Shown here: in pieces, positions 44,316 to 53,249 of the stretch
Numbering within the stretch: position 1 is the first letter of the stretch
How the letters are laid out: every line of letters begins with the position of its first letter
From: Mycolicibacterium austroafricanum
Lineage (GTDB): Bacteria; Actinomycetota; Actinomycetes; Mycobacteriales; Mycobacteriaceae
Direction: 5' to 3'
Assembly (NCBI RefSeq): GCF_902705885.1
Contig: NZ_CACSIP010000012.1
Location: 271,255 to 335,254 of the forward strand
DNA length: 64,000 nt
Made by a program: the position numbers and the translations under genes
Notes under the pieces: generated by a model
Databases searched by the model: none
Seen by the model: only the letters and a program-made list of their open reading frames with translations
Told to the model about the DNA's origin: nothing

Positions 44316-45140
44316 TCAGCCCTGCGCTTCGACCGCCACCGGCTGCCATTGCTCCCAGGTCGCGAGCCGGTTCTCGTAGTCGGCCTTGGCCAGTTGCAGC
44401 GGCACCGCGCCGAAGAACACCCGCAGCGGTGGTTGCGGCGCGTCGACGACCTTGAGAATCGCGCGGGCCGACGCCCGCGGATCCCCGGGCCGCGCCGAGC
44501 GCGACGCCCGCCGCTGGTCGGACTGGGCATGCGCCTGCGCGTAGTCGGGCAGCGCCTCGGCGCGCTTGGCCGACGGGCCCGCCCAGTCGGTGGAGAAGCC
44601 ACCGGGTTCGATCAGCGTGACGTGCACTCCGAAGGGCGCCACTTCCTGGGAGAGGGCCTGGGAGAAACCTTCCAGCGCCCACTTCGACGCGTGGTACATG
44701 CCTACATCGGGGAAGGCCGTGATGCCGCCGATCGAGGACACCTGGACGATGTGTCCACTGCGCTGCGCCCGCAGGTAGGGGAGCGCGGCCTGGGTGATCC
44801 ACAGCGCACCGAACACGTTGGTCTCGATCTGTGCGCGCGCCTCGGATTCGGAGAGTTCCTCGATGAACCCGAACTGCCCGTAGCCGGCGTTGTTGACGAC
44901 GATGTCGAGCCGACCGAAATGCTCGTGGGCCTGCTGGACTGCGGCGAAGTCGGCTGCCCGGTCGGTGACGTCCAGCGTGATCGGAAGCAGCGCGTCGCCG
45001 AACTCGGCGACGAGGTCGTCGAGGGTGGACACGTCGCGTGCGGTGGCGGCGACCTTGTCGCCGCGCTGCAGCGCGGCGATCGTCCATTCGCGTCCGAAGC
45101 CGCGGGAGGTGCCGGTGATGAACCAGATCTTTTCGGTCAT
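44316..45140 (-). CDS. SDR family oxidoreductase
   Basis: From ATG 45140 (Met-Thr-Glu-Lys-Ile) the protein has 274 residues; the start at 45194 is not family-like. [12 protein letters not shown] near residue 8 is the cofactor loop, [12 protein letters not shown] lies near 80, and the catalytic [10 protein letters not shown] near 150. It belongs to the group often annotated as oxidoreductases acting on 3-keto or hydroxy compounds; the substrate is unknown. It is divergent from menG with a 70-bp gap, and convergent with the FDOR gene. Confidence 0.92.
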   Translation of the reverse strand: MTEKIWFITGTSRGFGREWTIAALQRGDKVAATARDVSTLDDLVAEFGDALLPITLDVTDRAADFAAVQQAHEHFGRLDIVVNNAGYGQFGFIEELSESEARAQIETNVFGALWITQAALPYLRAQRSGHIVQVSSIGGITAFPDVGMYHASKWALEGFSQALSQEVAPFGVHVTLIEPGGFSTDWAGPSAKRAEALPDYAQAHAQSDQRRASRSARPGDPRASARAILKVVDAPQPPLRVFFGAVPLQLAKADYENRLATWEQWQPVAVEAQG

Positions 45141-45210
45141 GGGTGGATCAATGCGCACGGCGCCGCCGTGCATTCCCATCACAAGCAGGTTCACAGGTAG
45201 CGTCGGTCGG

Positions 45211-45900
45211 GTGAATCGCGCGTCGCTGGAGAAGGATCCCCATGAGGTCGCGTCGATGTTCGACGGCGTCGCACGCCGTTACGACCTGACCAACACCGTG
45301 CTCTCGCTGGGCCAGGACCGGTTCTGGCGCCGTGCCACCCGCGAGGCGTTGCGGATCGGGCCGGGCGACAAGGTGCTCGATCTGGCGGCCGGCACCGCTG
45401 TGTCGACCGAGGAGCTGGCGGCTTCGGGTGCGTGGTGTGTGGCCGCGGACTTCTCCGTCGGCATGCTCGGCGCGGGTGCGGCCCGCCGGGTGCCGAAGGT
45501 GGCGGCCGATGCCACCCGGCTGCCGTTCGACAACGGGGTGTTCGACGCGGTGACGATCAGCTTCGGCTTGCGCAACGTCGTCGACCACTCCGCGGGGTTG
45601 CGGGAGATGGCCCGGGTGACGCGCCCGGGTGGACGGTTAGTGGTCTGCGAGTTCTCGACGCCGACCAACACGCTGTTCTCCACGGTGTACAAGGAGTATC
45701 TGATGCAGGCGCTGCCCCGGATCGCCCGCGCGGTGTCGTCGAACCCCGACGCCTATGTGTATCTGGCGGAGTCGATCCGGGCGTGGCCGGAGCAGCCCGA
45801 GCTCGCGCGGCGCATCGGTGCGGCCGGCTGGACCGACGTGCGGTGGCGCAACCTGACCGGCGGCATCGTCGCGCTGCACGCCGCCACCAAGCCGCACTGA
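45211..45900 (+). CDS. menG: Demethylmenaquinone methyltransferase
   Basis: GTG 45211 gives 229 residues. This UbiE/MenG-type C-methyltransferase adds the methyl group of menaquinone using [23 protein letters not shown] near residue 17 and the SAM-binding [20 protein letters not shown] near 55 are diagnostic, with [20 protein letters not shown] near 113. It corresponds to M. tuberculosis Rv0558 (named menH there). The frame is open upstream to 44890 only as antisense to the SDR. It is followed by the first of three copies of a palindromic repeat. Confidence 0.95.
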   Translation: MNRASLEKDPHEVASMFDGVARRYDLTNTVLSLGQDRFWRRATREALRIGPGDKVLDLAAGTAVSTEELAASGAWCVAADFSVGMLGAGAARRVPKVAADATRLPFDNGVFDAVTISFGLRNVVDHSAGLREMARVTRPGGRLVVCEFSTPTNTLFSTVYKEYLMQALPRIARAVSSNPDAYVYLAESIRAWPEQPELARRIGAAGWTDVRWRNLTGGIVALHAATKPH

Positions 45901-45908
45901 CTCCGTTC

Positions 45909-45968
45909 CGCGAGCGCGCGGGTCTGCACACCGACACGCCGCGCCGGCCGTACATTCGCGCGCGTTCG
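45909..45968. repeat. GCGAGCG/CGCTCGC palindromic repeat, copy A
   Basis: A ~60-bp imperfect palindrome starting 9 bp after the menG stop. Its left end reads CGCGAGCGCGCG, its centre GTCTGCACACCGACACGCC, and its right end CGCGCGCGTTCG. It shares order and sequence with 47085-47145 and 47593-47651. It is non-coding and of unknown role. Confidence 0.7.
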
Positions 45969-46020
45969 TCGCCCGCGAAAGCGCCCCTTCGGCACCCGGA
46001 ACAGCGCTACCGTCACGACC

Positions 46021-47079
46021 ATGCCGCAGGGACGACACGCAGACCCCGACGCCACGCTGGGCTCTGACCCGCGCTCGGATCCTCGCATGGTCGAGGCATT
46101 CTCCCGATTCGGTTTGGAGGGGCGGATGCCGTCGAGCGGGCTGACCGTCGACTCGCCGCTGGAAGAGCGGCACGCGTTCGCGGCCATGAGCGAAGAAGCC
46201 ATCGGCGCGATCTTCGAAACGCTGGCCACCGACGTCACCGAACCCGACGGTGTGTTGTCCACCACGACAACCATCACCGGTGTCGATGGCAACGACATCA
46301 CGCTGTACATCAGCAGGCCTGATGACGCTGATGGCCCGCTACCGGCCATCCTGCACCTGCACGGCGGCGGAATGGCGATCGGCAGCGCCACGGACCTCTG
46401 CTACGTGCGGCTGCGTGGACATCTCGCCGCGACCGGGCTCGTCGTCGTCGGGGTCGAATTCCGCAACTCCAGCGCCAAACTCGGCTCGCATCCGTTCCCG
46501 GCAGGGCTCGACGACTGCGCGTCGGCCGCCCATTGGGTCAGCGCCAACCGCCGCGACCTCGGCATCAGCCACATCGTCGCCTCCGGGGAATCCGGTGGCG
46601 GCAACCTGACACTGACTTTGGCGCACAAGGCGAAACGGGAGGGTTGGGTCAACGAGATCGCAGGCTTCTACGCGCAATGCCCGTTCATCTCGAACCGGTG
46701 GCTCGACCAGTGCGACGATCTGCCCTCGCTCGAGGAGAACGACGGATACTTCATCAGTCGCGAACAGGCCGCACTGCTGGGATCGCTTTATGATCCCGAC
46801 AGCGCACATGCCGGCGATGCCACCTGCTGGCCCGCGATGGCCACCGACGACGAGCTGAAAGAGCTTCCTCCACATGTGATCTCGGTCAACGAGCTCGATC
46901 CGTTGCGCGACGAAGGCCTGCAGTACTACCGTCGGCTGCTGCGTGCCGGGGTGCCTGCTGTCGGACGGGTGGTGGCCGGCACCTGTCACGGCGGGGACCT
47001 GCTGTTCGGCAGCGCGATGCCGGAGGTGTTCGGTGCCAGCGTCCGCGACGTCAGCGGCTTCGCGCGCTCGCTGGCCTAG
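46021..47079 (+). CDS. Alpha/beta hydrolase, hormone-sensitive-lipase-like esterase
   Basis: 352 residues. The HSL (family IV) signature HLHGGGMAIGSATD near residue 115 forms the oxyanion hole. The nucleophile serine is in GESGGGNLTL near 193, the acid in NELDPLRDEGLQYYRRLLRA near 297 and the histidine in TCHGGDLLFG near 328. It probably hydrolyses short- or medium-chain esters (Lip-type in mycobacteria). No signal peptide is apparent. It stands between two copies of the palindromic repeat. Confidence 0.93.
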   Translation: MPQGRHADPDATLGSDPRSDPRMVEAFSRFGLEGRMPSSGLTVDSPLEERHAFAAMSEEAIGAIFETLATDVTEPDGVLSTTTTITGVDGNDITLYISRPDDADGPLPAILHLHGGGMAIGSATDLCYVRLRGHLAATGLVVVGVEFRNSSAKLGSHPFPAGLDDCASAAHWVSANRRDLGISHIVASGESGGGNLTLTLAHKAKREGWVNEIAGFYAQCPFISNRWLDQCDDLPSLEENDGYFISREQAALLGSLYDPDSAHAGDATCWPAMATDDELKELPPHVISVNELDPLRDEGLQYYRRLLRAGVPAVGRVVAGTCHGGDLLFGSAMPEVFGASVRDVSGFARSLA

Positions 47080-47084
47080 GTTCG

Positions 47085-47145
47085 GCGAGCGAGCGTGTCT
47101 GCACCTCGACGCGCCGCAGTAGACGTACCAACGCGCACCCTCGCG
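47085..47145. repeat. GCGAGCG/CGCTCGC palindromic repeat, copy B
   Basis: Begins 5 bp after the esterase stop. GCGAGCGAGCGTGTCTGCAC on the left and CGTACCAACGCGCACCCTCG on the right align with copies A and C. It lies between the convergent esterase and the 139-residue gene, so it may also terminate transcription. Confidence 0.7.
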
Positions 47146-47158
47146 GCGCTCGACAGTG

Positions 47159-47578
47159 TCAGCAATGTTCCCACTGCCGCGCGGACTGACCGCCGACGTC
47201 CGGATCGTGGATCTGCTGGAAATTGCGCCCGCCTCGACCGAAGGTGGCGATGACCGCGGGAGGCGTCGCGGACTCGACGATCGGGGCGGTCAGCCACCGG
47301 CATGCCCGGACGTGGACCAGGTCGACGTCCTCGCCTTCGGCGTCGTAGAAGTACGGCCCGTCGAGTCGGCCCAGCCAGTACAGCCCGGCGGCGTCGCGGG
47401 TCCACACGAACGACCCGTCGGGCACGTCGGCGAAGCGCTCGACGCGGCGGGCCAGCCGCTCCGGGTCACGATCACCGCCGAAACCGCACAGCCCCAACGC
47501 GTGTGCCCGCTCGATCGCACCCTGCGGATCCACGTCGTCACGGCGCGAGCGCAACGGTGCCCGGTACACGGACGTCAC
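47159..47578 (-). CDS. Conserved-looking hypothetical protein
   Basis: GTG 47578 gives 139 residues. I do not recognise a named domain. Visible features are a basic start, the block GSFVWTRDAAGLYWLGRLDG near residue 55 followed by PYFYDAEGEDVDLVHVRACR, and a C-terminal IATFGRGGRNFQQIHDPDVG, which looks like a conserved nucleic-acid- or ligand-contact loop. There is no signal peptide or membrane segment, so it is probably cytosolic. It is flanked on both sides by copies B and C of the same palindromic repeat, which hints at an inserted unit. Confidence 0.75.
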   Translation of the reverse strand: MTSVYRAPLRSRRDDVDPQGAIERAHALGLCGFGGDRDPERLARRVERFADVPDGSFVWTRDAAGLYWLGRLDGPYFYDAEGEDVDLVHVRACRWLTAPIVESATPPAVIATFGRGGRNFQQIHDPDVGGQSARQWEHC

Positions 47579-47592
47579 GCTCGCCCCACGAT

Positions 47593-47651
47593 GAACGCGC
47601 GCAAATGCACACCGATAGCGGCGCGCCGGTGTACAAACACGCGCGCTCGCG
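47593..47651. repeat. GCGAGCG/CGCTCGC palindromic repeat, copy C
   Basis: About 59 bp, 15 bp upstream of the 47578 start and before the end of menJ. It includes AAATGCACACCGATAGCGGC and CGGTGTACAAACACGCGCGC, and its right end GCGCGCTCGCG is the best-preserved arm. It aligns with copies A and B in the same orientation. Confidence 0.7.
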
Positions 47652-47675
47652 GAACTCGCGGAGCGAAGGCACCTG

Positions 47676-48926
47676 TCATGTGAAGGGGCGGCGCGCGTCG
47701 ACCCGGCCCGAGAGCCGGCCCGCCCCGCGCCACACCCGGGCCACCGCGTCGGCGTCCTCGTCGGTGACGAAGTTGCCCATCACCCGCACCGCGATCTTCA
47801 TCAACGCCGACGACCGCATCGCCAGCGGCCCGGCCGCCGGCAGGAACCGCGGGAATGTCAACAGCAGCGCCAGCCGGCGTGCCACCGAGAACCCCCGCGC
47901 GTAGTGCTCGTGCAGCACCGTCGGCCACGCACCCGAATAGTCGTCGAGCCCCAGCAGGTCCACCGCCAGCCTGCCGGTCTCCAGCCCGTAGTCGATGCCC
48001 TCGCCGTTGAGCGGGTTCACACACGCCGCGGCGTCGCCGATCAGCATCCAGTTGCGCCCGGCGACCCCGGAGACGGCGCCGCCCATCGGCAGCAGAGCCG
48101 ACAACCCGGCCCGCGGCTGCCCGTCGAAGCCCCACTCCTCGCGGCGCAGATCGGTGTAGTAGCTCATCAGTGGGCGCAGCGCCGCGTCGGCGGGCCGTTT
48201 CGAGGTGGCCAGCGCCCCGACGCCGATGTTCACCTCGCCGTTGCCCAGCGGGAAGATCCAGCCGTACCCGGGCAGCACCTCACCGTCGGGAGAGCGCAGC
48301 TCCAGGTGGGAGGTGATCCACGGTTCGTTGCTGCGCGGGGTGGCGATGTAACCGCGGATCGCCACCCCGTAGACCGTCTCCTTGTGCCATTCGCGGCCGA
48401 GGATGCGGCCCAGCGTGGAGCGGGCGCCGTCGGCGACGATCAGGTCGGCGCACCGGACCATCTCCCCGGAGGCAAGCACCACACCCGTCACCCGGCCCGA
48501 CGGATCACGTTCGACGTCCACGGCCTTGGCGCCGAGCTTCATCTTCGCGCCGTCGTCGACGGCGACCAGACGGATCCGCTCGTCGAGCTCGGTGCGCGGT
48601 ACCGCGCTGCTCGACGGTGGGAACGACGGACCCGGCCACGTCACCTCGACGTCCGCGCCGAACCCCGACATCCGCAACCCGCGGTGGGCGATCTTGTCCT
48701 CCAGCCAGGAGCCCAGCCCCAGCCGTCGCAGTTCGGCGACGGCGCGGGGCGTCAGCCCGTCACCGCACGCCTTGTCTCGCGGGAACTGGGCGGAGTCGAT
48801 CACCAGCACGTCGCGCCCGGAGCGCGCCGCCCACGCCGCCGCCGCCGATCCGGCGGGCCCGGCCCCGACCACCACTACGTCAGCGCTGCTCGACGCCTGG
48901 TTCGCCTCGCCCGCCGGACTGTCCAC
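47676..48926 (-). CDS. menJ: Menaquinone reductase MenJ (geranylgeranyl-reductase family)
   Basis: GTG 48926 gives 416 residues. The FAD-binding dinucleotide fold DVVVVGAGPAGSAAAAWAAR near residue 16 is followed by the PRDKACGDGLTPRAV motif of geranylgeranyl reductases near 49 and LIGDAAACVNPLNGEGIDY near 290. M. tuberculosis Rv0561c (MenJ) saturates one isoprene unit of the menaquinone tail. It is divergent from grcC1, which makes the polyprenyl chain, with only ~20 bp between starts, so the two may share a regulatory region. Confidence 0.94.
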   Translation of the reverse strand: MDSPAGEANQASSSADVVVVGAGPAGSAAAAWAARSGRDVLVIDSAQFPRDKACGDGLTPRAVAELRRLGLGSWLEDKIAHRGLRMSGFGADVEVTWPGPSFPPSSSAVPRTELDERIRLVAVDDGAKMKLGAKAVDVERDPSGRVTGVVLASGEMVRCADLIVADGARSTLGRILGREWHKETVYGVAIRGYIATPRSNEPWITSHLELRSPDGEVLPGYGWIFPLGNGEVNIGVGALATSKRPADAALRPLMSYYTDLRREEWGFDGQPRAGLSALLPMGGAVSGVAGRNWMLIGDAAACVNPLNGEGIDYGLETGRLAVDLLGLDDYSGAWPTVLHEHYARGFSVARRLALLLTFPRFLPAAGPLAMRSSALMKIAVRVMGNFVTDEDADAVARVWRGAGRLSGRVDARRPFT

Positions 48927-48947
48927 GTCTCCCAGTATGTTGGCAGT

Positions 48948-49955
48948 GTGAGGACACCGGCGAACGTGGTGGCGGGAGTGGACTTCGGGGACCCCCGGTT
49001 CGCGCAGGACGTCCGAGACGGAGTGGCCCGCATCGAGGCGCTGATGTCCGAGGAGCTGGGCCGGGCCGACTCACTGATGGCCGAGGCCGTCAACCATCTG
49101 TTCCAGGCCGGCGGCAAACGGTTCCGGCCGCTGTTCACGGTGCTGTCCGCGCAGCTGGGGCCTGACCCCGACGCCTGGCAGGTCACCGTCGCCGGCTCGG
49201 TGATCGAGCTGGTGCACCTGGCGACGCTGTACCACGACGACGTGATGGACGAGGCGCAGATGCGCCGCGGAGCGCCCAGCGCCAACGCCCGGTGGGGCAA
49301 CAACATCGCGATCCTGGCCGGCGACTATCTGTTCGCGACGGCGTCGCGGTTGGTGTCCAAGCTGGGTCCGGAGGCGGTGCGGATTATCGCCGACACCTTC
49401 GCGCTGCTGGTGACCGGCCAGATGCGGGAGACCCGCGGCACGGCCGACCACGTCGACTCGGTGGACCACTACCTCAAGGTGGTCTACGAGAAGACGGCGT
49501 GTCTGATCTCGGCCTCCGGCCGGTTCGGGGCGACGTTCTCCGGCGCCGACGCCGACCAGGTCGAGCGGCTGGCCCGGCTCGGTGGAATCGTGGGCACGGC
49601 CTTCCAGATCTCCGACGACATCATCGACATCGACAGTGACCCCGACGAGTCGGGGAAGGTGCCCGGCACCGACCTTCGCGAAGGTGTGCACACGCTTCCG
49701 GTGCTGTACGCGCTGCGCGAGACCGGCCCGGACGCCGAACGGTTGCGTGAACTGTTGGCCGGCCCGGTCAACGACGACGACGACCTGGCCGAGGCGCTTC
49801 GGCTGTTGCGCGCCTCACAGGGCATCGCGAAGGCCAAGGAGACGGTGGCGGGGTATGCCAAGCAGGCTGAGGTGGAGCTGGCGCAGCTTCCCGATGGGCC
49901 GGGGCGTCAGGCGTTGGCCACGTTGGTGAACTACACCATCACCCGGGACGGCTGA
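48948..49955 (+). CDS. grcC1: Polyprenyl diphosphate synthase
   Basis: GTG 48948 gives 335 residues. It is a trans-isoprenyl diphosphate synthase: [15 protein letters not shown] near residue 52, the first Asp-rich motif in [17 protein letters not shown] near 92 and the second in [20 protein letters not shown] near 220. It condenses IPP units to the long prenyl tail used for menaquinone. Its position beside menJ and menG supports this. The long frame running upstream to 47904 is antisense to menJ and not coding. Confidence 0.95.
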   Translation: MRTPANVVAGVDFGDPRFAQDVRDGVARIEALMSEELGRADSLMAEAVNHLFQAGGKRFRPLFTVLSAQLGPDPDAWQVTVAGSVIELVHLATLYHDDVMDEAQMRRGAPSANARWGNNIAILAGDYLFATASRLVSKLGPEAVRIIADTFALLVTGQMRETRGTADHVDSVDHYLKVVYEKTACLISASGRFGATFSGADADQVERLARLGGIVGTAFQISDDIIDIDSDPDESGKVPGTDLREGVHTLPVLYALRETGPDAERLRELLAGPVNDDDDLAEALRLLRASQGIAKAKETVAGYAKQAEVELAQLPDGPGRQALATLVNYTITRDG

Positions 49956-50050
49956 ACCCCGAAGGAACCAGCAGGTGCCACCTGGGCGTTGACTACAGCG
50001 ATGACTCTCGCAGCTTTCGCGAGTCGGCAGCTTTTCAAGGAGGAGCCACG

Positions 50051-50923
50051 ATGACTTGGCATCCACACGCCAACAGGGCGAAGACGTTCCTGTTGCTGGT
50101 GGTGTTCTCGGGTCTGATCGTCGGTGTCGGCGCCATGTTCGGGCGCAACATCATGTTCCTGGCGGTGCTGTTCGCCGTCGGCATGAACGCCTATGTGTAC
50201 TTCAACAGCGACAAGATGGCGTTGCGCGCGATGCACGCCCAGCCCGTCACCGAGATGCAGGCGCCGGTGATGTACAAGATCGTCCGCGAGCTCGCGACGA
50301 CAGCCCGGCAGCCGATGCCCAGGCTCTACGTCAGCGACACCGCCGCGCCGAACGCGTTCGCCACCGGCCGCAACCCGCGCAACGCCGCGGTGTGCTGCAC
50401 CACCGGGATCCTGGGAATCCTCAACGAGCGCGAGCTGCGGGCCGTGCTCGGCCACGAGCTGTCTCACGTCTACAACCGCGACATCCTGATCTCGTGTGTG
50501 GCGGGCGCGATGGCCTCGGTGATCACCGCGTTGGCCAACCTGGCGTTCTTCGCGACGATGTTCGGCGGCAATCGGGGCGGCGGAACCAATCCTTTTGCGA
50601 TCCTTCTGGTTTCGCTACTCGGCCCGATCGCCGCGACGGTCATCCGGCTGGCGGTGTCGCGGTCGCGGGAGTATCAGGCCGATCAGTCCGGCGCCGAGCT
50701 CACCGGTGATCCGCTGGCGCTGGCCAGCGCGCTGCGCAAGATCAGCGCCGGGGTGCAGCAGGCGCCGCTGCCGCCGGAGCCGCAACTGGCCGACCAGGCG
50801 CACCTGATGATCGCCAACCCGTTCCGCGCGGGCGAGAAGATCGGCAAGCTGTTCTCGACGCACCCGCCGATGGAGGACCGGATCGCCCGGCTGGAAGCGA
50901 TGGCAGGCCGCGGCCCCTACTGA
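50051..50923 (+). CDS. htpX: Membrane zinc metalloprotease HtpX
   Basis: 290 residues with a strong AGGAGG upstream. Two N-terminal membrane helices ([36 protein letters not shown]) precede the zinc motif [12 protein letters not shown] near residue 138. A further hydrophobic pair surrounds [16 protein letters not shown]. The third ligand Glu is in [15 protein letters not shown] near 205. It degrades misfolded membrane proteins. The stop is followed after 5 bp by the second copy of the hairpin element. The 95 bp between grcC1 and htpX hold no gene. Confidence 0.96.
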   Translation: MTWHPHANRAKTFLLLVVFSGLIVGVGAMFGRNIMFLAVLFAVGMNAYVYFNSDKMALRAMHAQPVTEMQAPVMYKIVRELATTARQPMPRLYVSDTAAPNAFATGRNPRNAAVCCTTGILGILNERELRAVLGHELSHVYNRDILISCVAGAMASVITALANLAFFATMFGGNRGGGTNPFAILLVSLLGPIAATVIRLAVSRSREYQADQSGAELTGDPLALASALRKISAGVQQAPLPPEPQLADQAHLMIANPFRAGEKIGKLFSTHPPMEDRIARLEAMAGRGPY

Positions 50924-50928
50924 CCTCC

Positions 50929-50989
50929 GCCGGAACGGTATTCCGGCAGGTCCGCACGCGCATTTTTGCTGCTGGAATACCGTTCCGGC
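50929..50989. repeat. 21-bp inverted repeat, copy 2 of the dispersed hairpin element
   Basis: Arms 50929-50949 and 50969-50989 pair throughout, the only deviation being a G-T wobble, around a 19-nt loop with TTTTT. The arm motif GGAACGGTATTCC and the loop layout (CACGCG then T-run) match 1919-1981. It starts 5 nt after the htpX stop, mirroring copy 1. Confidence 0.85.
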
Positions 50990-51057
50990 CAAAGCGTCGC
51001 GGCGCGGTCTCGGAGCGCAGGGTGCGCGCCCGCAACCCGCCGCTTAGGGTGAGCGGC

Positions 51058-51522
51058 GTGCTGACCAGAATCCTCACCGGGGCTGCAGCGGCTGTGGCGG
51101 CCCTGGCCCTGCCCGGCGTCGCCGCGGCCGACCCGCCCGCGCTGCCGAACGTCAACGCCATGCCGCCGGTCAATCCGATGGACTTCGCCGCGAACGAGGG
51201 TGCCTGGTACTCCTTCGGTGTCCCGGGCGGGGTGACGTGTGTGATGGACCGCCAGACCGGCAGCTACGGCTGCAGCGGTCCGTTGCCTGCGGCGCCGGGC
51301 GGCGCGAACCTGGTCACCGGCTGGGTCGGCGGCAGCCCCGGCTTCAGCAACTCCGACCGCCCGATGTACGGCGCCGTCGACAACCCCCGGCCGCTTCCCC
51401 CCAACACCCGGATGAGTTTCCGCACCGTGAGCTGCGGCACCGACGGCGTGGTCACCTCCTGCCTCAACACCGTCGACCAGTCGGGCTTCGTCCTCAGCCC
51501 TGCCGGCAGCTTCACCTTCTGA
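51058..51522 (+). CDS. Small secreted protein, paralogue 1
   Basis: GTG 51058 gives 154 residues (GTG 51049 is an in-frame alternative). The signal peptide ILTGAAAAVAALALPGVAAA precedes DPPALPNVNAMPPVNPMDFA. Four cysteines (GGVTCVMD, SYGCSG, VSCGTD, TSCLNT) could form two disulfides. The C-terminus reads SGFVLSPAGSFTF. The family is unknown to me but is shared with the next gene, 33 bp downstream. The pair lies between htpX and gpsA. Confidence 0.86.
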   Translation: MLTRILTGAAAAVAALALPGVAAADPPALPNVNAMPPVNPMDFAANEGAWYSFGVPGGVTCVMDRQTGSYGCSGPLPAAPGGANLVTGWVGGSPGFSNSDRPMYGAVDNPRPLPPNTRMSFRTVSCGTDGVVTSCLNTVDQSGFVLSPAGSFTF

Positions 51523-51555
51523 AACACTGCTGCCCTCGTCGACGACACATAGGCT

Positions 51556-52104
51556 GTGACCGTGCGCAGCAGAATTCTCCTCGGCAGGCTCGTGGCTCCC
51601 GCGTGTGTCGCCGCGGCCGCTGTTCTCAGCGTGTCGGGTCTGGCCGCGGCCCAGCCCCCGCCACCACCACCCACGCCGCCGGCCCCCGACATCAACGCGA
51701 TGCCGCCGGTGAACCCGAAGGACTTCGCGGTCTACGACGGCTCGGCCTACGTGTTCGGCTCAGCAGGGCTGACCTGCATGCTGCAGCGCTCCGGCGGCTA
51801 CGGCTGCAACGGCCCGATCCCCGCGGGACCGGAAGGTGCGAACCTGGTCGGCGGTAGCTCGGGCGGAGTGCCGACCTTCGGCGCGTCGGCCACCCCGATG
51901 TACGGCGGGCCGGTCAATGAGCTCCCGCCGAACACCCGCTTGAGCTTCGGCACCGTCAGCTGCGGCGGTGACGGGGCGATGACCGCCTGCGTCGACAGCA
52001 AGAACCAGTCGGGTTTTGTGATCAGCCCAGCCGGTTCGTTCATCGTCAACGCGGTCAACCCGTTGGTGGCCCGGCCCGAGGGCACCAACCCCTACATGAA
52101 CTGA
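51556..52104 (+). CDS. Small secreted protein, paralogue 2
   Basis: 182 residues with a signal peptide (VAAAAVLSVSGLAAA) and a proline run (QPPPPPPTPPAPD). The motif INAMPPVNPKDFAVYDGSAY matches the first protein's NAMPPVNPMDFA. The same cysteine pattern (LTCML, GYGCNG, VSCGGD, TACVDS) and ending SGFVISPAGSFIV are present, with a 20-residue tail added. Clearly a tandem duplicate of 51058-51522 that has diverged. Probably exported to the envelope; function unknown. It ends 3 bp from convergent gpsA. Confidence 0.88.
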   Translation: MTVRSRILLGRLVAPACVAAAAVLSVSGLAAAQPPPPPPTPPAPDINAMPPVNPKDFAVYDGSAYVFGSAGLTCMLQRSGGYGCNGPIPAGPEGANLVGGSSGGVPTFGASATPMYGGPVNELPPNTRLSFGTVSCGGDGAMTACVDSKNQSGFVISPAGSFIVNAVNPLVARPEGTNPYMN

Positions 52105-52107
52105 GGC

Positions 52108-53133
52108 TCAGAAGCCGGACCCGTGCACCTCGTGGCCGGGTTTTTCCACCATCAGGCCCCGGTAGGCCTGCTCGACGCTGGAGCCGTGGTTGACCACGCC
52201 GTCGACTTCCCGCGCGATCGGCATCGTGATGCCGCACTTGTCGGCGAACTCCATGATCACGCTGGAGGCCTTGACGCCCTCGGCCACCTGGTTCATCGAC
52301 GCGATGATCTCGTCGATCGGCTTGCCCGCGCCGAGCTGCTCGCCGACGTGCCGGTTGCGGCTGCGCTGGCTGGTGCACGTGACGATCAGGTCGCCCATTC
52401 CGGCCAGCCCGGCGAAGGTGTCGCGGTGCCCGCCCAGCGCTTCGCCCATCTTCGACATCTCCCGCACCGCGCGGGCCATCACCATGGCGCGGGTGTTCTC
52501 CCCGATGCCGAGTGAGTAGCCCATGCCCACCGCGATCGCGTACACGTTCTTCAGCGCGCCGGCCATCTCGACGCCGATGACGTCGTCGGTGGTGTAGGTG
52601 CGGAAGCGCTTGGTGCGGAACAGCTCTCCGAGGTGCGCGGCGAGGCCCTGATCAGGCATCGCGAGCACCGCGGCGGCCGCGTAACCGTCGGCCACCTCTC
52701 GGGCGATGTTCGGGCCTGCCAGGATTCCGGCCGGGTGGCCGGGCAGCACCTCGTTGACGATCTGGCTCATCCGGTAGTTGGTGCCCTGCTCGAGGCCTTT
52801 GACCAGCGACACCACCGGGACCCACGGGCGCAGTTCGCGGGCCAACTCGGTCAGCACCGCACGAAAGCCGTGGGACGGCACACCCATGACGATGACGTCG
52901 GCGCATTCGGCGGCCTCGGAGAAGTCGGTGGTGGCGCGCAGCGTCTTCGAGAGCTCGACGTCGTCGCCGAGGTACTTGGTGTTGCGGTGGTTGTTGTTGA
53001 TGTCGTCGGCGGTCTCCTGGGAGCGCACCCACTGCAGTGTCGGTCCGCGCCGGGCGCAGATCGACGCGACGGTCGTCCCCCAGGATCCACCACCGAGGAC
53101 GACGACGTTGGGTTCGCGCTGCTTGGGTGCCAT
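52108..53133 (-). CDS. gpsA: NAD(P)-dependent glycerol-3-phosphate dehydrogenase
   Basis: 341 residues. It reduces dihydroxyacetone phosphate to sn-glycerol-3-phosphate for phospholipid synthesis. The N-terminal NADH loop VVLGGGSWGTTVASICARRG near residue 11, the motif VSLVKGLEQGTNYRMS near 110, and the catalytic-lysine region GVEMAGALKNVYAIAVGMGY near 207 are typical. GLAGMGDLIVTCTSQRSRNR near 265 completes the signature. It corresponds to M. tuberculosis gpdA1 (Rv0564c). Confidence 0.96.
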   Translation of the reverse strand: MAPKQREPNVVVLGGGSWGTTVASICARRGPTLQWVRSQETADDINNNHRNTKYLGDDVELSKTLRATTDFSEAAECADVIVMGVPSHGFRAVLTELARELRPWVPVVSLVKGLEQGTNYRMSQIVNEVLPGHPAGILAGPNIAREVADGYAAAAVLAMPDQGLAAHLGELFRTKRFRTYTTDDVIGVEMAGALKNVYAIAVGMGYSLGIGENTRAMVMARAVREMSKMGEALGGHRDTFAGLAGMGDLIVTCTSQRSRNRHVGEQLGAGKPIDEIIASMNQVAEGVKASSVIMEFADKCGITMPIAREVDGVVNHGSSVEQAYRGLMVEKPGHEVHGSGF

Positions 53134-53223
53134 AGCGACACATTAGGGCGGCCGCCTCGGCTGCAGGGCGGGTTTGGCGAGCATCGCCGAAAAACCGCGC
53201 TGAACTGGTAAAGCATCTATGTG

Positions 53224-53241
53224 CTTAGTGTGGATGCTAAG
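53224..53241 (+). promoter_or_regulatory. Candidate operator/-10 region of vapBC
   Basis: CTTAG (53224-53228) and CTAAG (53237-53241) form a short inverted repeat just upstream of the vapB GTG at 53250. TAGTGT at 53226-53231 fits a TANNNT -10 box. VapB-VapC complexes usually repress their own promoter through such palindromes. The assignment is tentative. Confidence 0.35.
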
Positions 53242-53249
53242 GTGCCATC

